Shown here one piece after another: positions 29,071 through 37,267 of a stretch of 64,000 bases of DNA. This DNA is from Whitmania pigra. Taxonomy: Eukaryota > Annelida > Clitellata > Hirudinida > Haemopidae. The notes beneath the pieces are model-generated. The model searched no databases. It was not told the DNA's origin and worked only from the letters and a program-made list of their open reading frames with translations. The stretch is from NCBI GenBank assembly GCA_021613335.1, contig JAJTWR010000284.1:1172501-1236500 (forward strand). The letters are read 5' to 3'. A program made the translations under genes and the position numbers. Within the stretch, counting starts at the first letter, position 1. Each line of letters begins with the position of its first letter.

Positions 29071-29894
29071 GATATAAAAAAATATTAACCATACTTAGCC
29101 AAAATAAATTAAATAATTTAAATAAAATAAACAATAAATTAAAACTGTTATCAGAGCCTATTTGGTTTGTCATAAATAGGTATGAATTTTATTTAAAGTC
29201 AATTTCATAACGAGATGATTTATTTATTTGATTAAAGTCCCTTGTTTCTCTAAACAGTTCCTCACTTTTTAAATCCCATCTTAAAAAACACATTCTATCC
29301 ACTGTTGAACCTGTTATCCACATTTCCACCTTATCATTCATTTTATTACCCTGGTTTTTTCCTCGTTGATTACATCGCTTATTCATTATTCCGATTATTC
29401 ATCGTCTCTCAGTTGTTGCCAGCAATTTTCACCTGTCGTTACCATTAGAAGTTTATATATATGCAAAGACCCTTTCAAACGCCTCTTTAAATTTGTCAAA
29501 TTGAAACAACCTATCCCCTAGACGGGAATTAATTCCCTTGGGATAGTTCATTAATGAATTTGTGAATCTTTTTTTGGTGTGATTTTTTTTTTGGCTATTT
29601 GAATATAGTTTTTTGAAAATAAACGAATTCAAACCTGAAAAAAAAAGTCCGTTGCACAGTTAAGATGATTTAGACTGATTGGCTGGAACCATTTAGTACG
29701 CCGCTACAGAAACATCCAGAGGTGCTTGTGATATAATGCTATGGGTATTTTGCCAAAAGAACTAGAATTAATCTTAAAGCTTCTCAACCATCGTGAGATG
29801 TTAGCATTTGGCCAAAGTTCAACGACCCATATTACAGACAGCGACTGATTAAAAAATCTTTTGGTTTTTTAACTTGCTCATATTAACACATGTG
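29071..29894. other. AT-rich stretch with a short dispersed repeat
   Basis: About 90 bp near 29505-29600 (around AGACGGGAATTAATTCCCTT) resemble 59716-59800 (around AGGCGGGGATTATATTCCTT) in the same orientation, including the following GAATTTGTGA. Both copies lie next to Ulp1-bearing TIR elements. No gene is evident; the frame at 29189-29386 (minus) has no supporting context. Confidence 0.35.
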
Positions 29895-31257
29895 CCAAAT
29901 TTTACTTGTCTTCCGCCAGCAGACACTTATATAATGGTAAAATACTAGTCTCTAACGTAGCTGAAGTTAGGAGACACTCACACTTATTTCTTAATGCGAG
30001 CATTCAAATTATAATATTTGAAAACTACGTTACAAATGCTTGTTATATCTCAATCAACAGAAGACTTTGTTTTTTTTAAATTATTTGAAAAAACGTAAAT
30101 AAAAGTACAGAAATAAAACATTAAGTTTCAGTGTTTAAATTTATGTAAATAATAATTTATTCGTGTAGAAATACGCAAGTTTAAATATTTATAACATTAT
30201 TACACATCCAGAATCATCGTTACTTTCTACTAAACCAAGCTTTCAAAATAAACACAGTCCGGAAAAACCGTGCAACTCGAACTTTACAAATAATCTCGAG
30301 AAAATTTATCAACTTTTATTGTGTATCGTGACGAATACAATTGTGATGGCAACACGTCAACTATTTATTGGCTATTGTTAAATCTCATGAAAATAGCAGT
30401 TAATTTAGAGAGCTTGGAGATGACCAGATCATCGAATGAGCGTCCCAAATACCACATCAGAAATTTGTCTCGGTCTTGGTATGAACTTCTCATACTTTCG
30501 TACACATCAATGTGGCTGTCGATGCACCTTAAATTACTTATTGTAATCCAGTGAGATTTTTCACATTGATTATCTGCACGAATTTTGATGTGGGGTATTC
30601 AATGGACGAATTGCGCCTTACACAACTTATAATTTCAGAATCAAAAAAACCGTCAATGTGTTCAAACTTGTTGGCCATGTTGATATGCTCTGAGGTGAAC
30701 CATTTTCTCCGGCTTGCCAGAATGTGGTGATATTTTTTCTTGTCGATGAATGGTTTGTTGGTCATTCTGAGGCTGGTCCTTGAAGCCTAAAAAAATTTTG
30801 TTTAGAAATAGCATTCTCAGGATGGTTACTGAGTAAGAAGACTTGTAAGACATTCCATCATTGGAAGGACTTTCGATTAAGATGACTCGCGATATTTTAA
30901 GCACTGATATTGTTCCACAATCAAAGAAATTTGCTAATAAGTTATACATATTTGGATTGTAGAAATCTTAACGAACATTTTGATGCACATTTTATCAGTC
31001 GTAAAGATATGGTTGCTGAGTAAGAAGACTTTTGAACGAATTCCTCAAACTTCTAATAACTTCAAAAATCTGAAAATCTTTTGACAATTGATTTATAAAC
31101 ATTTTTGAAAAGCATTTTAAACGTAGTTTCCAAATATTACAATTTGAAATTTTGCATTAGAAATTAAATTTAAGTGTCTGCTAACTTCAGCTACGTTAAA
31201 GACTAGGTTTTTACCATTATATAAGTGTCTGCTGGCGAAAGACAAGTCAAATTTTGG
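29895..31257. mobile_element. TIR DNA transposon remnant with Ulp1-like protease
   Basis: An imperfect terminal inverted repeat of about 137 bp: 29895-30031 is the reverse complement of 31120-31257, with core CGCCAGCAGACACTTATATA present in both arms. The roughly 1.1 kb interior holds a minus-strand protease remnant (separate entry). The outer ends and a target duplication could not be fixed by eye. The TIR plus the cysteine-protease gene resembles invertebrate DNA transposons that carry a C48 (Ulp1-like) domain. Confidence 0.7.
30320..30950 (-). pseudogene. Ulp1-like (C48) protease remnant
   Basis: The minus strand reads RRKWFTSEHINMANKF, GFFDSEIISCVRR, then FVQIINVKN, which fits the usual start of transposon-borne Ulp1 domains (W-T-x-x-H-I-N...QI-x-N-V). 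The expected catalytic HW follows only after a one-base frame change near 30553-30560, where the next frame gives HWITISNLRCIDSHIDVYES (His-Trp, then the Asp in VYES/VYDS position). Further on, VDVLPSQL matches the usual pre-Cys segment, but the catalytic Cys region is lost behind a stop. The gene is therefore broken by at least one frameshift and one stop. It sits entirely inside the TIR element. Confidence 0.6.
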
Positions 31258-31739
31258 AAAAATCCAAGAAAGTGATAAGATGTTGTATTGATTTGATGTG
31301 GAATGACCCAACTACTAAAATCTTCGTTCAAATGGTTAATTATTAAAGTAATTCAATTAAATTTTTAAATTAATACATTTGTGAAATTTTAATTTAAAAT
31401 ATTACATTTATTTTGTAGTAGATTTACTTTTATCTTCTTATAGCTGCCAAATGATTAAAAGGTCATGCCACCCCTCCCAAATCCTCCACTGCGAACAATG
31501 TGAACCCAATCAACAAAAACATAATTATAAAATAATTTCGGTCTAAATCTTAATAAACGGACGAATGTCTCAAAAATGTTGGAAAGTTATTCGTGTCTAA
31601 AATTTGTCAGTATGGTTGTTTCCAACTCAGAAACTTGTAGTAACCATTTATTCATGCAAGTAATGCCAATCCTACACAAAGCACTCTTAAAGTTCTAGTT
31701 CCACCAAATTGTCCGACATGGTTACAATAACATAACAAC

Positions 31740-32195
31740 AATAAAAGTGAAGTTATTATTATTATTATTATATCAAATTATTATTAGTAGTATCATTATT
31801 TTAATCAGGAAAATTATTTATTTGGAATGTTTGAAAATGAAGGATATCCTGCCTCCACTTTTGTATTTGCAAAATAATTTTAATTCTTTGAAATCGAATT
31901 AAAATTCTTTATAACTAAAACCTTTTTACTAAACAATTAATTACAAAACTGTTGAAAACCAAATCGAAGAGTGATAAGACAAAATAGGACCACTCACCAT
32001 CATCTGAGCTGGCGTCGTCAACGACGACAATCATATTCTGCAACGAACTCACTTGTTGCTGCTGTGACTCAACCTCCTCTTGTAAGACCTTCAACTTTGT
32101 TAACTAATTAATAATTAATCAATTAATTGTTAACTAATTATTATTAATAATACTGTATGCTGATGTAATATTATTAATCAAATTATTATTATGCT
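31740..32195. repeat. Duplicated block shared with 49.2 kb, copy 1
   Basis: From about 31750 to 32190 the sequence is almost identical to 49210-49640, in the same orientation. It includes a coiled-coil exon (31998-32094, minus) and runs into (TAA)n repeats in both places. The left end abuts unrelated sequence, so this is a recent segmental copy. Confidence 0.85.
31998..32094 (-). CDS. Orphan coiled-coil exon, duplicate of 49435-49531
   Basis: A 97-bp exon with acceptor and GTGAGT donor intact reads LKVLQEEVESQQQQVSSLQ then NMIVVVDDASSDD, a heptad-like, Gln-rich coiled coil. It differs from the copy at 49.4 kb only by M-to-V and V-to-I. Here the upstream partner exon (present at 49780-49911) is missing and replaced by (TAA)n and a Gypsy element, so this copy is probably an orphan. 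The parent protein is not recognised. Confidence 0.5.
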
Positions 32196-32212
32196 AACAT
32201 CATAATAATGAC

Positions 32213-32244
<32 letters not shown>

Positions 32245-32378
32245 AAATAATAATAATAATAATAATATTAATATAATATATATATTATTAAATAATAATA
32301 ATAATAATGTTAATATAATATATATATTATTTAATAATAATAATATTATTATTATTAATAATTATAATAATAATATAC

Positions 32379-32431
<53 letters not shown>

Positions 32432-32529
32432 TAATAATAATAATAATACTAATAATATAATAATAATAATATTATTATTAAATAATAATAATAATAATAA
32501 TACTAATAATATATAATAATAATAATAAA

Positions 32530-32566
<37 letters not shown>

Positions 32567-32621
32567 TAATAATAATAATAATAATATAATAATAATACTA
32601 ATATAATAATAATATAATAAT
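32196..32621. repeat. (TAA)n-rich low-complexity tract
   Basis: About 425 bp of ATAATA/TAATAA repeats with ATATAT breaks. The Gypsy element is inserted in it: TAA repeats resume right after its 3' LTR, and ATAAT flanks both ends. Confidence 0.9.
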
Positions 32622-32857
32622 TGTTGTGACGTCATTTCGGGTATAAAAAGAACAGACCTCGGGAGCGAGGGGAGTTTTAGAGTTTGGTTCGAGTCCTACA
32701 AGTTTACGGAGTGATACGGTTGTTATACGATAGGGATTGCGAGTTGGTTATATTACGTACTGGCCATTAGCGATATTTAGTTCTAGTTTCTGTTCCTAAA
32801 TAATTGACCGCCAATAAAGTTTTATGTTCAACTGGTTATTGTTTCAAAGACCCAACA
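32622..32857 (+). repeat. 5' LTR of the Gypsy element
   Basis: 236 bp beginning TGTTGTGACGTC. It has TATAAAA at 32642-32648, a polyadenylation signal AATAAA at 32813-32818 and an exact Pol III B-box-like 11-mer GGTTCGAGTCC at 32686-32696. It differs from the 3' LTR at about four positions. Confidence 0.93.
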
Positions 32858-32859
32858 AC

Positions 32860-32877
32860 TGGCGCAGTCGACGAAAG
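32860..32877 (+). other. tRNA primer-binding site
   Basis: TGGCGCAGTCGACGAAAG starts two bases after the 5' LTR. TGG at the start pairs with the CCA tail of a tRNA, as expected for priming of minus-strand DNA. I did not identify which tRNA. Confidence 0.75.
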
Positions 32878-32975
32878 AAAAGTTTCAAAGTCTGAAAAGT
32901 GATATTTTCAAGGAAACCAACAGAAAAGGTTTGTCAGAATTTGTTCAGTAGCAGTGTATTTGAATTTCAAAGCGG

Positions 32976-35735
32976 GTGAAAATGGCGGATATCGCAAAAT
33001 TTCTGGAACTATTTTCGAAACAAATGGAAACCCTGGTTCGTTCAATTGCTGAGAATTCTACGACCATCCCTAATTTCATGCCTTTCGAACCGAATAAAGA
33101 GCTGTGGGGTGACTACATGAGTCGGTTTCAAACCTTTACAGAAGCAAACTCTATTCCGACCTCAAAAATTACTCAAGTTTTTCTCACAAACCAGTCAACT
33201 TCAATTTACAAACTCTTACAAACTGCGGCTTCACAAAAGACAATTCCATGCGAAGTCAATAAGTTAGACTTTTCGGAAATTCAAGCAGTAATGACGGAAA
33301 ATTTCAACCCCAAAAGATTCATTGTGAGAGAAAGGTTTAGATTTTGGACCGAGATAAAAAGGCAACCTGGCGAGACCATTCAAGAACTCGCGGCGAAAAT
33401 TCGAACAGCAGCTTCTACGTGCGACTTTCCTAGTATTGAGGACACACTCGACGAAGCCTTGAGAACAAGATTTGTATGTTCTGTTGACAACGAGGCGGTT
33501 CTCAAGTCGCTTTTCAAAATTCCAGATGATGAATTAACTTTCAATCGGGCAGTTGAAATTGCTACGGAAGTGGAAGAATCTGCTAAGGTTGCCAAAGCCA
33601 CAGTACACGGCACACCGGACGAACCGGTAATGAAAGTGTTCAAACCTGCCGACAACAAACAAGAAAAAGTGAATTTCAAACCAAGACGCCAAGTACAGCA
33701 ACTCTCTAAATTTCCATTCCCGAAAGGGACGTGTCCAAGATGTGGAACAAAAGGACACCACGCCAATGATTGCAGGCATGTCAAAACGGAATGCAACTTC
33801 TGTGGAATCATAGGACATTTAGAAAAAGCATGTTTAAAGAAAAAGTTCAAAAGAGAGAGAAAAGTGAATTCAATCCATACAATTCCGAGCCACTCCCCTC
33901 TCGTACAAAAGTTACAAATTGGAAATTCAGAATTTGTTTTCGAGTTGGACAGCGGAGCCAGGGATAACTTTTGCTCAATGGAAGTGTGGAACAGGTGGGG
34001 AAAACCCAAGCTAACACCTTCCAGTACGAAATATATTTCCGCAACTGGGGACTCAATCCCGAACTTAGGAGTCTGCGAAATGATGGTTTCGACATTAGAC
34101 CTTCAAGAAGTACCTCTAGAATTCAATGTCACCAAGTTGCCAAAACTCAACATTCTTGGCAGGAAAGCCATAGTTGAATTGCAAATCGATATGTCGGACT
34201 TGCTAAGCAATCATGTTTTCAAGGTTGATGAAGAAACGGATTCAAAAACCGTCGAAAAAGCATGTCTTAAAATTTGCCACGATTTCAAAGAATGTTTCGA
34301 GCAAGATCTTGGTTGTTTGAAAGATTTCAAACTGGAGGTAAAATTCAAACAGGAAGCAACGCCAATTTTTGTGAAAGCAAGAACAGTTCCATTTTCAATT
34401 CAGGAAGATCTAAATCAGGCCCTTGATGCAGGAATAAAGAAAGGGATTTGGATCCCAACACACTTCAATGATTACGGAACTCCGATAGTTCCGATTCAAA
34501 AGAGTCTGCGACCAGGCGAAAAGAAGGCTAAGTTTCGAATCTGCGGAGATTATTCGGTGACCGTAAATTCCCAGTTGGAACCTCACCGATACCCAATGCC
34601 ACTGCCTGAGGATCTTATGAGAAAACTTGGAGGAAGTCGTTACTTCAGCAAGATTGATTTAGCAGATGCATTCAATCAAGTCAAACTCGCTCCTAAGAGT
34701 CAACAAAAACTAGCGTTGACCACAAATAGAGGAGTTTTACTTCAAACGAGACTACCTTTTGGAATAATTTCAGCTCCAGGTTACTTCCAAGAAATAATGG
34801 ACAGATTGACGTGTGATCTACAAGGAGTCGCAGTCTATCTAGACGACATTCTTGTCGGTGGTTCCAACTCCAAAGAACATCTTCAAAACCTGAAAGCTTT
34901 ACTACAAAGGTTACGAGACAAAGGATTGAGATGCAATAAAAACAAGTGCATTTTTGCAAAAGATTCGATGGAATATCTGGGACTCGTTATTTCTAAAAGC
35001 GGGATAGAAAAGGGGAAACGTGCGGACGCTTTGACGAACATGCCAAGGCCAACAAATACATCAACATTACGCTCATTTTTGGGATCAGTGCAGTTCTACC
35101 ACAAATTCATCCCAAACCTTTCGACCATTGCTGAGCCGTTAACGAGTCTAACCAGAAAAGAAAGACCCTGGATTTGGAGTTCGGAAGCAGAGAGAGACGG
35201 GAGACAAATACGAGGAAAATTAGACGCACTTTTACCTTCGGTGTCTCAAATTGCCAAACGTTTTCAAAACAGACAGAACGATCTTAAGTCCAACAAGAGA
35301 ACGAACAACACCAAATTCGATGTCGGGAAACCCTGTTACGTACAACGCATCGGTCCGGGTAAGGATCGCGTTCCTAGATGGATCCCGGCAATTGTAGTTC
35401 AAGTCTTGGGACATCGCCATGTTTTGATACAGGCCGTGCCAAAAGGACCTACTTGGAAGAGGCACGTGGAGCAATTGAGGCCTAGACACGGAGTAGAGGA
35501 AGACGATGACCCAGGCATGGTGCCGGGTCCCACTCCAACTGCAAGAAATGTTACACTTACAACAACAATACCCCCAACAGTACAACCGCCGAGAAGACCC
35601 AGAGGTCGACCAAGAGGACGAAGAAATTTCCAGCGACCGAACATACTGGATCAAGGACTTACCCTGCCTAGACGGTCAGAAAGATTACGCCTCAAAGCTC
35701 TGGGAGACTCTTCGGCTGGCGCGGAGGTGTTGTGA
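32976..35735 (+). CDS. Gag-Pol polyprotein, deletion derivative
   Basis: A single frame of 919 codons, starting 118 bp inside the 5' LTR end and stopping a few bases inside the 3' LTR. In order: capsid-like region, two CCHC knuckles (about residues 254-288, CPRCGTKGHHANDC and CNFCGIIGHLEKAC), aspartic protease with FELDSGARDNF (about 325), and reverse transcriptase with KIDLADAFNQV and YLDDILVGG. Shortly after PWIWSSEAE, where RNase H should begin, the frame jumps to an integrase C-terminal tail (GKPCYVQRIGPGKDRVPRW...). RNase H and the integrase DDE core are absent, yet the frame stays open, so an in-frame deletion of roughly 1.5 kb is inferred from typical family length. The product could not integrate on its own. 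Confidence 0.9.
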   Translation: MKMADIAKFLELFSKQMETLVRSIAENSTTIPNFMPFEPNKELWGDYMSRFQTFTEANSIPTSKITQVFLTNQSTSIYKLLQTAASQKTIPCEVNKLDFSEIQAVMTENFNPKRFIVRERFRFWTEIKRQPGETIQELAAKIRTAASTCDFPSIEDTLDEALRTRFVCSVDNEAVLKSLFKIPDDELTFNRAVEIATEVEESAKVAKATVHGTPDEPVMKVFKPADNKQEKVNFKPRRQVQQLSKFPFPKGTCPRCGTKGHHANDCRHVKTECNFCGIIGHLEKACLKKKFKRERKVNSIHTIPSHSPLVQKLQIGNSEFVFELDSGARDNFCSMEVWNRWGKPKLTPSSTKYISATGDSIPNLGVCEMMVSTLDLQEVPLEFNVTKLPKLNILGRKAIVELQIDMSDLLSNHVFKVDEETDSKTVEKACLKICHDFKECFEQDLGCLKDFKLEVKFKQEATPIFVKARTVPFSIQEDLNQALDAGIKKGIWIPTHFNDYGTPIVPIQKSLRPGEKKAKFRICGDYSVTVNSQLEPHRYPMPLPEDLMRKLGGSRYFSKIDLADAFNQVKLAPKSQQKLALTTNRGVLLQTRLPFGIISAPGYFQEIMDRLTCDLQGVAVYLDDILVGGSNSKEHLQNLKALLQRLRDKGLRCNKNKCIFAKDSMEYLGLVISKSGIEKGKRADALTNMPRPTNTSTLRSFLGSVQFYHKFIPNLSTIAEPLTSLTRKERPWIWSSEAERDGRQIRGKLDALLPSVSQIAKRFQNRQNDLKSNKRTNNTKFDVGKPCYVQRIGPGKDRVPRWIPAIVVQVLGHRHVLIQAVPKGPTWKRHVEQLRPRHGVEEDDDPGMVPGPTPTARNVTLTTTIPPTVQPPRRPRGRPRGRRNFQRPNILDQGLTLPRRSERLRLKALGDSSAGAEVL

Positions 35736-35959
35736 CGTCATTTCGGGTATAAAAAGAACAGACCTCGGGAGCGAGGGGAGTTTTAGAGTTTGGTTCGAGT
35801 CCTACAAGTTTACGGAGTGATACGGTTGTTATACGATAGGGATTGCGAGTTGGTTATATTACGCACTGGCCATTAGCGATATTTAGTTCTAGTTTCTGTT
35901 CCTGAATAATTGACCGCCAATAAAGTTTTCTGTTCAACTGGTTATTGTTTCAAAGACCC

Positions 35960-35963
<4 letters not shown>
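35728..35963 (+). repeat. 3' LTR of the Gypsy element
   Basis: 236 bp, same ends and motifs as the 5' LTR (TATAAAA at 35748-35754). The short purine run GCGGAGG just before it is a weak polypurine tract. The gag-pol stop codon lies at its start. It is followed directly by (TAA)n. Confidence 0.93.
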
Positions 35964-36028
<65 letters not shown>

Positions 36029-36510
36029 GATAATGATAATGATAATGATAATGAAAATGAAAATGAAAATGATAATGATAATGATAATGATAATGATAAT
36101 GGTAATGGTAATGGTAATGGTAATGGTAATGGTAATGGTAATGGTATGGTAATGGTAATGGTAACGGTAACGGTAACGGTAACGATACGATAACGATAAC
36201 GATAACGATAACGATAACGATAACGATAACGATAACGATAACGATAACGATAACGATACGATAACGATAACGATAACGATAACGATAACGATAACGATAA
36301 CGATAACGATAACGATAACGATAACGATAACGATAACGATAACGATAACGATAACGATAACGATAACGATAACGATAACGATAACGATAACGATAACGAT
36401 AACGATAACGATAACGATAACGATAACGATAACGATAACGATAACGATAACGATAACGATAACGATAACGATAACGATAATAATAATAATATAATAATAA
36501 TAATAATAAT
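35961..36510. repeat. Hexanucleotide array with stepwise unit change
   Basis: From left to right the unit changes in blocks: (TAA)n, then (TGATAA)n, a few TGAAAA, again TGATAA, then (TGGTAA)n, a few GGTAAC, and about 50 copies of GATAAC (36190-36480) with two one-base-short units near 36186 and 36253, then TAA again to about 36515. Each block is homogeneous and neighbouring units differ by one base. It directly follows the 3' LTR. Confidence 0.95.
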
Positions 36511-36738
36511 AATAATTACTATTATATCAAATTTTGATATTTTATCGCCCATCAGTGCGTTACGACTCTATAAATGGTTGAGCACTCCTGACAGTTGTTG
36601 CACTTTATAAATAAACATATTATTATTATTATTATTATTTATTATTGTTATTATTTTATTATTATTATTATTGTACTAGTTGTGACATGTCATCACTGCA
36701 CAATAAACTTACAGGCACAAAGCAGACAGTGTAAAGTT

Positions 36739-37267
36739 GTTTACAGCAGGGGTACTCAAACTTTTTTGGCCGGGGTCCACATTACGTAATTTTCAGATAG
36801 GTGGCGGTCCACAAGGGTCAAAGTCATGCGGACCGGGGGGGTAAAGTAAAAAGTAATGAATTAATATTAAAATGCTGCCAGACTTTTTATTTAGAGTGAT
36901 GCATGGAACTGCTTGTCCTTCATGACTTCTATGATATTTGGAGAATAGCTAGTAATTGCAATTCTCAAACAATTTCCAAGATGTACATCAGTTAATTGAC
37001 TTCGATTTTTAAACTTGATAATGTTCATAGTTGAAAATGATGATTCACAGGTGTAAGTTGATCCAAATATTGTCAGAACTGATAAAGCCAATTTCTTGGA
37101 GCAAGGGTATTGACCCTCAATTACAAACTTAGACCAGAATTCAAAATTTTTTAACTTTTTAAATTTTTAAATTTATTTTTTTGGAAATAATTGGAGGTCC
37201 ACTTAAAAGCTATCGGCGGTCCGGATTGTGGACCGCGGTCCGCAGTTTGAGTACCCCTGGTTTACAG
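36739..37267. mobile_element. Short hAT element with 8-bp target duplication
   Basis: The element 36747-37259 (513 bp) begins CAGGGGTACTCAAAC and ends GTTTGAGTACCCCTG, an inverted pair typical of hAT elements. It is flanked by the perfect 8-bp direct repeat GTTTACAG (36739-36746 and 37260-37267). It contains a C-terminal hAT transposase remnant on the minus strand. The right target copy ends exactly at the acceptor of the exon starting at 37268. Confidence 0.9.
36891..37091 (-). pseudogene. hAT transposase C-terminal fragment
   Basis: The minus strand reads ALSVLTIFGSTYTCESSFS then MNIIKFKNRSQLTDVHLGNC, the conserved dimerisation (hATC) region seen in ZBED/GTF2I-repeat-like transposases. Only this end of the protein remains inside a 513-bp element, so it is a non-autonomous deletion derivative. 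The frame ends normally at a stop after FHASL. Confidence 0.75.

Larger units (their letters stand above)
32622..35963 (+). mobile_element. Ty3/Gypsy LTR retrotransposon, internally deleted
   Basis: 3342 bp bounded by two 236-bp LTRs (TG...CA at the 5' copy) with about four differences between them, and a likely 5-bp target duplication ATAAT. A primer-binding site lies two bases inside the 5' LTR and one long gag-pol frame follows. RNase H and the integrase core are missing. The near-identical LTRs indicate a recent insertion. The double CCHC knuckle and the YLDDILVGG polymerase motif fit the Mag-like branch of Ty3/Gypsy (family inference). Confidence 0.93.

Noticed and set aside
32640..32720. 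Possible tRNA gene, from the GGTTCGAGTCC motif
   Set aside because: No acceptor, D or anticodon stems can be folded around it; it is inside an LTR and occurs in both LTRs.
33380..34095. Long minus-strand frames within the Gypsy gag-pol
   Set aside because: Antisense shadows of a conserved coding region; no independent evidence.
36190..36480. Regular array resembling a CRISPR at first glance
   Set aside because: Units are 6 bp without spacers, in a eukaryotic genome.
35950..36552. 200-codon minus-strand Leu-Ser and Tyr-Arg repeat frame
   Set aside because: Artefact of the hexanucleotide array, whose period of six keeps frames open.
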